Below, piece by piece: positions 6,761-14,312 of a stretch of DNA of 22,704 nt (its first letter is position 1; every line of letters begins with the position of its first letter). Location: positions 1 to 22,704 of the forward strand of contig JALTLI010000060.1 in the NCBI GenBank assembly GCA_027005635.1, in the 5' to 3' direction. The notes beneath the pieces are model-generated. The model made no database searches. It was not told the origin of the DNA and saw only the letters and a program-made list of their open reading frames with translations. Position numbers and translations under genes: made by a program. The DNA comes from Alphaproteobacteria bacterium (GTDB taxonomy: Bacteria > Pseudomonadota > Alphaproteobacteria > UBA2136 > JALTLI01).

Positions 6761-7633
6761 ATGAATATAAAAACACTACAAAAACCTTGGCATAAAAGGG
6801 ATAAAGTTAAAACTTTAGACCAACTAGATGCTGTCCGTGAGGCACGCATGGTATACCATTGGCAAAAACACAAAAATACTGAAGCTAGAGATGCTTTAAT
6901 TGATATTTTTGGTTATCTTGCCAAAAGAATGTCTTATATATACCGCGGTTATACAGGCTTTGCACAGGAAGATTTAGTTGCAGAAGGGTATGTTGCATTA
7001 ATGGATGCTATAAATAAATTTAACCCAGAACGTGGTAGATTTGCACCATATGCAAACTTAAAAATACGTGCAGCAATTCAAGAATATGTTATGCAGAATT
7101 GGTCTGTTGTAAAAGTTTGGGGAGGAGACAAACAACGAGTAGCATTTTTTAATATATCAAAATTAAAGCAAGAGCTTAACATAACAGAAAAATTCACAGA
7201 AAAAACAGCAGAACAAGCAGCAGAATTATTACGCAAGAGATTTAAAAAAGCTGTTACTATGTCTGGTGAAGATTTACTATTTTTTGAACAATTAAAAAAT
7301 AGAGACTTTTCATTAAACACACCACTTGCAGAAGATGATGGAAATTCATCGGAACATATTGATTCACTTACTAATGATGATTTAAATGCAGAAGAAGTTT
7401 TAATAAAAAATGAACCAGATCCTCTACTAGAAAAATTAGCTCTAGCACTAGAAGAGCTAAATCCAAGAGCAAGAGATATAATAACTCGTCATAAATTAGC
7501 CGAAGAAGGTATGAAAACAACTCTAAAAGATCTAGCTACTCATTACAAAGTTAGTGTTGAAAGAGTTCGTCAGGTGGAACGTAATGCCCTAAAACAAGTT
7601 TGTGACTTCTTAGACGTTCCTTTTAAAGGTTGA
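6761..7633 (+). CDS. Divergent RpoH-like (sigma-32 family) sigma factor
   Basis: A second group-3 sigma factor, 290 residues. Region 2 is recognisable from YRGYTGFAQEDLVAEGYVALM (61-81) through FNPERGRFAPYA and IQEYVMQNWSVVKVW (106-120). The RpoH box is degenerate (QRVAFFNISK at 125-134, against QKKLFFNLRK in the canonical copy). Region 3 keeps DFSLNTPLAEDDG (182-194). Region 4.2 keeps a helix-turn-helix, LKDLATHYKVSVERVRQVE (255-273). The Trp-Trp pair of region 2.3, used in promoter melting, is replaced by Leu100-Lys101 (YANLKIRA against YAMWWIRA). It therefore probably reads altered promoters, has weak activity, or acts otherwise, which is inference. It ends one base from the convergent CBS-protein gene. 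Membership of the family is certain; its regulon is unknown. Confidence 0.85.
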   Translation: MNIKTLQKPWHKRDKVKTLDQLDAVREARMVYHWQKHKNTEARDALIDIFGYLAKRMSYIYRGYTGFAQEDLVAEGYVALMDAINKFNPERGRFAPYANLKIRAAIQEYVMQNWSVVKVWGGDKQRVAFFNISKLKQELNITEKFTEKTAEQAAELLRKRFKKAVTMSGEDLLFFEQLKNRDFSLNTPLAEDDGNSSEHIDSLTNDDLNAEEVLIKNEPDPLLEKLALALEELNPRARDIITRHKLAEEGMKTTLKDLATHYKVSVERVRQVERNALKQVCDFLDVPFKG

Positions 7634-7634
7634 A

Positions 7635-8918
7635 TTAATCCTGCTCTTCTTCTGTAGCAATTTTAGTAACTTTAACCTTAACAATAGATTGGCGTTTTTT
7701 TGCCATAATTTTAAATTCTAAATTATTAATAACTATTTTTTCACCAATTAATGGTATCCTTTGAAGATGCTCTATTATTAACCCACCAATTGTTACAGAT
7801 TCTTCACTATCTGGTAACTTCCAATCAAATTCTCTATTTGCCTGATGGACAGGAAACCTACCAGAAATAATAATAGCCCCATCTGAGTGTTCACTAAATT
7901 CTTTTTTACCTTTATCATGTTCATCTTCAATTTCACCAACAATTTCTTCTAGTAAGTCTTCTAGTGTTACAATTCCTTGTAAATCACCATATTCATCTAC
8001 AACTAATGCCATATGACATCTGTTCTCTTTGAATTCAGTTAGTTGATCATAAATTTTAACACTTTCAGGTATAAAGTAAGCTTTATTTAATATTTCTTTT
8101 ATTGAAAAATTAGATTTTTTATTAGTTAGACTCTGGTAGTATTTACGATAATAATCTTTAACATGTAATACACCAATAATATTATCAGAGTTATCTTGCC
8201 ATACAGGCAACCTAGAATGAGGTGATTTTGAAATATATTTAAGAATTTCTTCATGACTACTATTAATATTAATACTATCCATTGCGCTACGGTGTATCAT
8301 AACATCTTCAACACTTAAATGGGCAATATCTAAAATACTATCTAACATTCTATGTTTTTCATTATCTACAACATTATGAATAAGCCCCATGCTTATTGCA
8401 CCTTTTAAATCTTCTCTGCCAAAATTATTACTATCATTTGGATTAATTTTAATAAGACGCATAAAACCACGTGTGATTTTACCAATTAACCATGTAAAAG
8501 GATGAAAAATTCTAATTAATATCATAATAGGATAGCTAACTAAAAATGATGTCTTCTCTGGCCAGTGGTTAGCAAGTGTTTTTGGCAAAACTTCGGCAAA
8601 TATTAATACAAGAATTGTCATAATAATTGTTGCCCAAACCATACCAACTTCACCAAAAAGTTTAATAAATATACCTGTTGTTAAAGCAGATGCACCAATG
8701 TTAACAAGGTTATTACCTAATAAAATAGTTGCTAGTAAGCGCTCTGGGTTATCTATGATTTTATTAACTCGTTTAGCAGGTTTACTCCCCTCTTCTTCTA
8801 GTGTATGAAGCTTAGGTCTGCTAACAGACATCAAAGCAGTTTCAGAGCTAGAGAAAAACGCAGATAAAATAAGTAAAATAAATATACCAAACAGTAAGAA
8901 AGCAAGTGCGGGATCCAT
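7635..8918 (-). CDS. CorC/HlyC-type CBS-domain membrane protein (DUF21 + 2 CBS + CorC_HlyC)
   Basis: An integral membrane protein of the hemolysin C / CorC / UPF0053 family (427 residues), implicated in Mg2+/Co2+ efflux or tolerance. Domains: DUF21 membrane part (1 to about 190), with the family start FLLILSAFFSSSETALMSV-like pattern at 14-32, LLGNNLVNIGASAL (66-79) and FAEVLPKTLA (107-116). The paired CBS domains follow (about 205-330), with the second starting near MALVVDEYGDLQGIVTLEDLLEE. The CorC_HlyC transporter-associated domain is at about 345-425. GAGG precedes the ATG at good spacing, and a TATAAT lies in the 70 bp between it and the upstream terminator, so it has its own promoter. 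Its stop codon is one base from that of the convergent sigma-factor gene. True hemolysin activity is not implied. Confidence 0.9.
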   Translation of the reverse strand: MDPALAFLLFGIFILLILSAFFSSSETALMSVSRPKLHTLEEEGSKPAKRVNKIIDNPERLLATILLGNNLVNIGASALTTGIFIKLFGEVGMVWATIIMTILVLIFAEVLPKTLANHWPEKTSFLVSYPIMILIRIFHPFTWLIGKITRGFMRLIKINPNDSNNFGREDLKGAISMGLIHNVVDNEKHRMLDSILDIAHLSVEDVMIHRSAMDSININSSHEEILKYISKSPHSRLPVWQDNSDNIIGVLHVKDYYRKYYQSLTNKKSNFSIKEILNKAYFIPESVKIYDQLTEFKENRCHMALVVDEYGDLQGIVTLEDLLEEIVGEIEDEHDKGKKEFSEHSDGAIIISGRFPVHQANREFDWKLPDSEESVTIGGLIIEHLQRIPLIGEKIVINNLEFKIMAKKRQSIVKVKVTKIATEEEQD

Positions 8919-8983
8919 TTAAACCTCAAAATTATTAATATTAAAAATAATTATATAACATACAACATGTACAAGATACATTA

Positions 8984-9016
8984 AATTAAAAAATCCTCAC
9001 AATTAAGTGAGGATTT
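8984..9016 (-). terminator. Intrinsic terminator after the dnaE / small-protein unit
   Basis: A 10-bp perfect stem (AAATCCTCAC with GTGAGGATTT; 8991-9000 and 9007-9016) has a 6-nt loop. On the minus strand the stem's 3' end continues into TTTTTT. It lies 7 bp after the stop of the 76-residue gene. Confidence 0.85.
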
Positions 9017-9022
9017 AACGGC

Positions 9023-9253
9023 TTACTTCTTACTTTTTTTCTTAATTCTTTTGGTGGATTTTTTTAAATCATTAATAAGAAGATTAACGTCATCATCAAG
9101 ATCAGTTTCACAGTTACTTAGCATTTTATTGAGTTTTTCTTGTTTTTCATCAAGTGGTTTAATACCATTTTTAAAATATTTATATGTAACATAAATAAGA
9201 AGCCATAAAGATACAAAAATAAACAAAGTAATTAATATAAGGAACCATTTCAT
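9023..9253 (-). CDS. Small single-pass membrane protein, unknown function
   Basis: I do not recognise this 76-residue protein. Residues 4-26 form one strong transmembrane helix (WFLILITLFIFVSLWLLIYV). The rest is a charged, probably helical cytoplasmic tail with an acidic patch (DLDDD near 52-56) and a basic end (KRIKKKSKK). A good ribosome binding site (AGGGG, 7-8 nt spacing) precedes the ATG, and a TATAAT-like -10 lies on the minus strand at 9289-9294. A strong terminator follows the stop. These signals support a real gene. It lies 85 bp downstream of dnaE on the same strand and may be read from dnaE as well as from its own promoter. Confidence 0.65.
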   Translation of the reverse strand: MKWFLILITLFIFVSLWLLIYVTYKYFKNGIKPLDEKQEKLNKMLSNCETDLDDDVNLLINDLKKSTKRIKKKSKK

Positions 9254-9338
9254 AATTGAACCCCTAGTGAAAAGATAAAAAGATAAATATTATATATACT
9301 TTACACTTAATTTAAACATAATTCAAACTTGTATTGAT

Positions 9339-12300
9339 TTAATCACTACAAACAACTGAAATATCACCCAATGTTTCTAGCTGAGCCATAAACCGCTTAC
9401 TAACATGAATACCCTTATTTAACTTAACATGGGCATGACAATTGTTAATAGGATAATATATTTCGCACATAGTTTTACCTGCTTCTTGATTTGCTAATAA
9501 CTGTTTTAAATCATCCATAACTCTAACATCTTCCAATCTTAACAATAACTTATCCTTAGAAGTTAAAGCTTTATCTAAATCTTGAATTCCTGCAACATTA
9601 ACCCTTAATCTATCATCATCATCAACACTAATATTTAAATTACACAGTACTGCTTTATTTTTTATAACCATATCAAAATTATCATCATATACATCGCTAA
9701 ACATAGCCGCTTCATTTTGACCAGATAAATCAGACAAAGTTAAAATAACCATTTTATTACCTTTTTTCGTGGTAATTTTATTTATTCCCATAATTAGAGC
9801 TGCAACTTTAACTACTTTGGGCTTAGATCCAGCTTTATTATCCAAATCTATAATATCAACAATATTTGATATTTTTTGTAAATCAGAACTGTAAGAATCT
9901 AGCGGGTGAGCAGAAAGGTAAAAACCAATGGCTTTATATTCATTTTCCAACACTTCAAAACTATCCCATGGTTTAACTTTTGTTAACTCTGGTCTTGCTA
10001 ATTTTTCACCAGTGCTTTCTCCAAATAAACCAATTTGATTGCTATTTTTATCATTAAATGTTGCCTGCATGTGTCCTAATAGCACGGGTATATTTTCAAT
10101 TAAAAATCTACGATTAGGCTCAAGTTCATCAAATGCTCCAGCTTTAATTAAAGCTTCCAAAGTTCTTTTTGTCATAAAATGAGGGTCTTGGCGTTCCATA
10201 AAATCAAAAACACTAGTATATAAACCATTTTTGTTACGTTCTTCTACTATTGCCTTGTTTGGTTCATCACCTGTTCCTTTAATTGCACCTAAAGCAAAAC
10301 GTACAGCTTTATTTTCTTCAACTCTAAAAATAAGCTCCGATTTATTAATATCTGGCAATAATAAATCAACTTTCATTCTTGCTAATTCTTGCTTAAATTT
10401 AAGTAATTTTTCACTATTACCTCTATCCATTGTCATAGATGCTGCCATAAATTCCAGCGGATGATTAGCCTTAATCCACGCAGTTTGATAAGCAATCAAA
10501 GCGTAAGCAATAGTATGAGCTTTGTTAAAACCATAAGAAGCAAAGTTAGCCATTAGATCAAAAATTTCATTTGCCTGTTCAGGTAAAACTCCATTTTCTT
10601 TTTCTGCTCCTGCTACAAAGATTTTACGCTGTTTAGCCATTTCAGAAGCTTTTTTCTTACCCATAGCCCTACGCAAAATATCTGCACCACCTAGTGTATA
10701 ACCAGCTAAAACTTGTGCCATACGCATAACTTGTTCTTGGTAAACAGGTACTCCGAAGGTTTCTTTTAAAACAGGTTCAAGTATTTCATGGGGGTAATGC
10801 GGTTCTTTTCTTCCGTGGCGACATTCAATAAAATCATCTACCATACCAGAACCTAACGGCCCTGGCCTATAAAGTGCAATCACATCAGAAAGAAACTGCA
10901 TTTTATCTGGTATCATTTTTTTAAGACAATCAGTCATTCCTTGGCTTTCCACCTGAAAAACCCCTGCTGTATGACCTTTTTGAAGCATATCATAAGTAGC
11001 TTTATCATCTATCGGAACTTTAATCATTTCCACATCAACACCCTTTTCAGCCATCATTTTTGTGGCATATTGAATAGTTGTTAAAGTTTTCAAACCTAAA
11101 AAGTCAAACTTAACTAAGCCAGAGTATTCAGCATCAAACATGGTAAATTGGGTTGCAGGCATATCAGAGCGAGGATCTTTATACATCGGGCAAACATCAG
11201 TAATGGATCTATCTGCTATAATCATACCCGCAGCATGAGTTGACGCATGGCGGTAACAACCCTCAAGTTCCATTGCCACGTCTAGTAATTGTTTAATATC
11301 ATCATCTGTATCGTATAATTCCTGCAGATCATCTTCTTTTGCTATAACATCAGCAATTGGCTCACTAGCAGGGCCTTCTGGTATAAAACCAGAAATTTCA
11401 CTTACCTGTTTAAAGCCTAAACCAAGCACTCTACCAACATCACGAATACAAGCTTTAGCTTTTAAAGTTCCAAAAGTAATGATTTGCGAAACAGCAGCTT
11501 TACCGTATCTTCTTTGTACATAATGAATTACTTCATCGCGCCTTTCTTGGCAAAAATCAATATCAAAATCTGGCAAAGATATACGTTCAGGGTTTAAAAA
11601 ACGTTCAAAGTATAAATCCCATAATATAGGGTCAACATCTGTAATTTCTAGCGCCCAAGCAACAACAGATCCAGCACCAGAACCACGCCCCGGCCCAACT
11701 GGAATATCATTCTTTTTAGACCAAATAATAAAATCAGAGGTAATAAGAAAGTAACCAGAATAACCCATACCTTTAATAATATCCATCTCCATTTCTAGGC
11801 GATCAAAATATTCTTTGTGTTTTTCTTGTTTTTCTTCATCAGTCATATCTGGTTTATAAACGAAATCTACCAACCTTTTTTCCAGCCCTTTTTGGGCTTC
11901 AATGGTAATAATTTCATCAACTTCTGCATCTGTTGGTGGATTTTCAACTTCATCTGCTGGTAAACCTTCACACCCCGGAGCCCCATGCCAACGCCAAGCA
12001 GGCATATAGTTAATCCCAGTTGGTACTTTATAAGCACAACGTTTTGCAATTTCTACTGTATTTTGTGTCGCTTCAGGAATATCTGCAAATAATTCGCACA
12101 TTTGATCAGCGGTTTTTAAATAGTGTTCAGGAGTAAACTCACGAATTGGTGGTTGGTTTAAAGTTATTCCATCGCCAATTGCAAGCATGGCCTTAAAGGC
12201 GTTATATTGACTTTGTTTTAAAAATCTTGCATCGTTTGTTGCAACTAATGGCAGGTTTAGTTCATAGGCAAAATCTATTAAAGTTTTTTCTGAGTGTTCT

Positions 12301-12851
12301 TCTTCAAGCCATCCATGACGCTGTAACTCAATATATAACCTACCACTAAAAGCAACAGATAGCTGTTCTAATAATTTTTTAGCTTCAAATTTATTTTCAT
12401 TTAAAATTAATCTTGTTATGGGGCTAACTCTTGCACCACCAGTAAGTAAAATTAAACCTTCGTTATATTCAATTAGCTTATCAATTGTTAATTGAGGAGT
12501 ACCTTCATTTTGTGTTTCTAAAAAAGCAATCGATGAAAGCTTTACAATATTTTTCCAACCTTGCTCATTTTTTACAAGCAATGTAATTCTATCTGGTTCT
12601 AGCCATTCACCACGTTCATCTTTGCCTCTGGTAATAGAAAGTTGAGTCCCAATAATTGGTTGAACACCTTCATTTGCAGGGAATTTGCTCATTTCTACAG
12701 CATTAAATAAATTATCTTTATCAGTTACACCAATTGCTGGCATATCTAATTTTGCTGCTGCTTTTGCTAAATCCTTAACATGAGGAATTCCTTCTAGCAA
12801 AGAAAAGCTAGAATGAGCATTAAGGTGTATAAATTTTGGTTCAATTGACAT
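9339..12851 (-). CDS. dnaE: DNA polymerase III alpha subunit
   Basis: The replicative polymerase of the chromosome, a C-family polymerase of 1170 residues from the chosen start. Visible in order: an N-terminal PHP domain (HLNAHSSFSLLEG, with TDKDN instead of an active metal-binding set, as in other proteobacteria); the palm with GPGRGSGAGSVVAWAL and PDFDIDF, whose Asp430 and Asp432 plus the Asp of FDFLGL (about 583) are the catalytic triad; the fingers and helix-hairpin-helix; a beta-clamp motif QIGLF (about 939-943); and an OB fold (about 1015-1045). I chose ATG 12851 (MSIEPKFIHLNAH). It matches family starts, while an upstream in-frame ATG at 12908 lies inside an intrinsic terminator. No Shine-Dalgarno precedes it. 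LolC/LolD upstream is the usual alphaproteobacterial context. Confidence 0.96.
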   Translation of the reverse strand: MSIEPKFIHLNAHSSFSLLEGIPHVKDLAKAAAKLDMPAIGVTDKDNLFNAVEMSKFPANEGVQPIIGTQLSITRGKDERGEWLEPDRITLLVKNEQGWKNIVKLSSIAFLETQNEGTPQLTIDKLIEYNEGLILLTGGARVSPITRLILNENKFEAKKLLEQLSVAFSGRLYIELQRHGWLEEEHSEKTLIDFAYELNLPLVATNDARFLKQSQYNAFKAMLAIGDGITLNQPPIREFTPEHYLKTADQMCELFADIPEATQNTVEIAKRCAYKVPTGINYMPAWRWHGAPGCEGLPADEVENPPTDAEVDEIITIEAQKGLEKRLVDFVYKPDMTDEEKQEKHKEYFDRLEMEMDIIKGMGYSGYFLITSDFIIWSKKNDIPVGPGRGSGAGSVVAWALEITDVDPILWDLYFERFLNPERISLPDFDIDFCQERRDEVIHYVQRRYGKAAVSQIITFGTLKAKACIRDVGRVLGLGFKQVSEISGFIPEGPASEPIADVIAKEDDLQELYDTDDDIKQLLDVAMELEGCYRHASTHAAGMIIADRSITDVCPMYKDPRSDMPATQFTMFDAEYSGLVKFDFLGLKTLTTIQYATKMMAEKGVDVEMIKVPIDDKATYDMLQKGHTAGVFQVESQGMTDCLKKMIPDKMQFLSDVIALYRPGPLGSGMVDDFIECRHGRKEPHYPHEILEPVLKETFGVPVYQEQVMRMAQVLAGYTLGGADILRRAMGKKKASEMAKQRKIFVAGAEKENGVLPEQANEIFDLMANFASYGFNKAHTIAYALIAYQTAWIKANHPLEFMAASMTMDRGNSEKLLKFKQELARMKVDLLLPDINKSELIFRVEENKAVRFALGAIKGTGDEPNKAIVEERNKNGLYTSVFDFMERQDPHFMTKRTLEALIKAGAFDELEPNRRFLIENIPVLLGHMQATFNDKNSNQIGLFGESTGEKLARPELTKVKPWDSFEVLENEYKAIGFYLSAHPLDSYSSDLQKISNIVDIIDLDNKAGSKPKVVKVAALIMGINKITTKKGNKMVILTLSDLSGQNEAAMFSDVYDDNFDMVIKNKAVLCNLNISVDDDDRLRVNVAGIQDLDKALTSKDKLLLRLEDVRVMDDLKQLLANQEAGKTMCEIYYPINNCHAHVKLNKGIHVSKRFMAQLETLGDISVVCSD

Positions 12852-12857
12852 AAGAAG

Positions 12858-12886
12858 GTTATACATCATACGCTTATTTTTTGCAA
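12858..12886 (-). promoter_or_regulatory. Candidate dnaE promoter
   Basis: On the minus strand TTGCAA (12886-12881), a 17-bp spacer and TATAAC (12863-12858) lie between the upstream terminator and the dnaE ATG. The -10 ends 6 nt before the ATG, and no Shine-Dalgarno fits in between. This predicts a leaderless or near-leaderless dnaE mRNA. Confidence 0.4.
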
Positions 12887-12917
12887 AAAAAAAGGGTCTC
12901 TGCATCATGCAAAGACC
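12885..12917 (-). terminator. Intrinsic terminator after the kinase-like gene
   Basis: Minus-strand stem GGTCTTTGCAT / ATGCAGAGACC (12917-12907 with 12905-12895, one mismatch) is followed by a C and then nine T residues (12893-12885). It sits 28 bp after the stop of the 203-residue gene and separates it from dnaE. Confidence 0.88.
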
Positions 12918-12945
12918 AAAAATTAAACCAATTTTTCGTTATTAA

Positions 12946-13557
12946 TTAACATGCCCGAATAGGATCAATTATAACAAGTTGCTCACCTCTAAGCATAATA
13001 TTATCAATAGCTCTTGCTTGTAAATCAAATTCAAAATCAGTAAAATGACTAATTCTATTAAATCCACAAGCAATCCTGCCTAAATATCCACCAATTTTTC
13101 TACATTTCGGAAACTTTGAATATTCTTCAATGTTAATAATAAAATCAGTAAATTTTGGATGATACTTAAATTCATTATTATCCATATGTTCAAGACGTTC
13201 AATTAATGTTACAGATTTAACTGTTTTACTAATATTAAAATCATCAAGTAAAGGAACATGCCAATAAATATTTGGCAAATAAGGGTTAGCAGAATCATTT
13301 AATGCCATTTCAGCAAAAAATGGATACGGATCATATTCTATATTAACTTTTAATACATAATTTCCACATGGAGACAAATAAACCCGTGCATAAGTACCAC
13401 ATTCTAAATATTTCCAGTTAATAGTTTTTAATAAATTATCTAAACAATTAGCTGTAGTTAATTGAATACAAGGAAAATTATCTTCCATCAAAAAAACAAA
13501 CTCTTTAATGCTATCAATAACCTGTTTTGGGGTTGGTTGTAATATTTTACTAAGCAT
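12946..13557 (-). CDS. Small protein-kinase-fold-like protein, possible pseudokinase
   Basis: A 203-residue protein I cannot assign to a named family, with a pattern like small phage-type Ser/Thr kinase homologues. An N-terminal helix is followed by a glycine-loop-like GTYARVYL (54-61), YVLKVN with Lys70 in the place of the ATP-binding lysine, and FFAEMAL with a possible Glu83. NPYLPNIYWHVPL comes next, then a hinge-like VTLIERLE (116-123), ARAIDNIMLR (181-190) as the catalytic-loop equivalent and LVIIDPI (194-200) for the DFG position. The His/Asp expected in the catalytic loop appear replaced (Arg-Ala), so activity is doubtful. The gene has a strong ribosome binding site (GAGGAG, 6 nt), a possible own promoter and a strong terminator. 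It sits as a cassette between lolD and dnaE. The fold is inferred from motif spacing alone. Confidence 0.6.
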   Translation of the reverse strand: MLSKILQPTPKQVIDSIKEFVFLMEDNFPCIQLTTANCLDNLLKTINWKYLECGTYARVYLSPCGNYVLKVNIEYDPYPFFAEMALNDSANPYLPNIYWHVPLLDDFNISKTVKSVTLIERLEHMDNNEFKYHPKFTDFIINIEEYSKFPKCRKIGGYLGRIACGFNRISHFTDFEFDLQARAIDNIMLRGEQLVIIDPIRAC

Positions 13558-13607
13558 AAAATGCTCCTCAAAAAAAGTAAGAAAATTAAAGATAAATCAA
13601 TATTAAT

Positions 13608-13636
13608 AAATTACACATTCATGGTGATTTGGTCAA
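13608..13636 (-). promoter_or_regulatory. Possible promoter of the kinase-like gene
   Basis: Minus strand: TTGACC (13636-13631), a 17-bp spacer and TAATTT (13613-13608). The -35 is good and the -10 is poor. The 89-bp gap after lolD shows no terminator, so readthrough from lolD is also possible. Confidence 0.3.
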
Positions 13637-13646
13637 GAATTATCAG

Positions 13647-14312
13647 TTATACTTTTTTCAAAATACCGTTATTTAGCTGTAAAATAATATCACATTTTTT
13701 AGCTAATTCTTCATTGTGAGTAACCATTAATACTGCCATACCATGGTTTGTTACTAAGTTATCAAAAATTTCAAAAACTTTATCTGCGGTTTTAGGATCT
13801 AGGTTTCCTGTTGGTTCATCAGCAAGTAAAATATCTGGTGAATTCATTAATGCTCTGGCAATTGCAACTCTTTGCTGTTCTCCACCAGAAAGTTTACTAG
13901 GTAAATATTCTTCTCTATCAGCTAAACCAACAGCGTTTAATAACTCTCTTGCTTTATTTTTATTAGATTTATTTGCTATTAAACTTGGCATCATTACGTT
14001 TTCTAAGGCTGTAAATTCTTCCATTAAATGATTAGCCTGATAAACAAATCCCATATGTTTATTACGCAATTCCGATTTTTTATTATCTTTTAAATGTTCA
14101 GTATTTTTACCAAGTAAATAAATACTGCCTTCCGTTGGGCTATCTAGTAAACCTGCGCAATGTAACAGCGTACTTTTACCAGATCCACTTTGCCCAATAA
14201 TTGCAACTTTTTGTCCTTTTTCTACCTTAAGGTTTACACCAGAAAGAACTTTTAAGCGCCCACTAGGTGCAGAATAATATTTTGTTAAATTTTTTAATTC
14301 TAAAATTGTCAT
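13647..14312 (-). CDS. lolD: Lipoprotein-releasing ABC transporter ATPase LolD
   Basis: ATPase of the LolCDE machine, which extracts lipoproteins from the outer leaflet of the inner membrane for delivery to the outer membrane. The 221-residue product has Walker A GQSGSGKST (40-48), Q-loop Gln92, signature LSGGEQQ (141-147), Walker B ILLADE (161-166) with DEPTGNLD, and switch His199. The start is ATG 14312, which overlaps the lolC stop as ATGA and gives the typical start MTILELKNLTKYY. A longer in-frame start at 14354 would add 14 residues unrelated to the family. Translation is probably coupled to lolC. Confidence 0.94.
   Translation of the reverse strand: MTILELKNLTKYYSAPSGRLKVLSGVNLKVEKGQKVAIIGQSGSGKSTLLHCAGLLDSPTEGSIYLLGKNTEHLKDNKKSELRNKHMGFVYQANHLMEEFTALENVMMPSLIANKSNKNKARELLNAVGLADREEYLPSKLSGGEQQRVAIARALMNSPDILLADEPTGNLDPKTADKVFEIFDNLVTNHGMAVLMVTHNEELAKKCDIILQLNNGILKKV

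Noticed and set aside
7635..8918. Hemolysin (toxin) function for the CBS protein
   Set aside because: The family is often labelled hemolysin, but the DUF21-CBS-CorC_HlyC layout fits ion-transport proteins, and nothing in the sequence supports a toxin.
12852..12908. A longer DnaE start at ATG 12908 (19 extra residues)
   Set aside because: The codon lies inside a strong intrinsic terminator, and the extra residues do not resemble DnaE starts. ATG 12851 gives the family start.
12946..13636. A mobile element carrying the kinase-like gene
   Set aside because: No inverted terminal repeats, target-site duplications, integrase or transposase were seen at the borders, and base composition resembles the neighbours.
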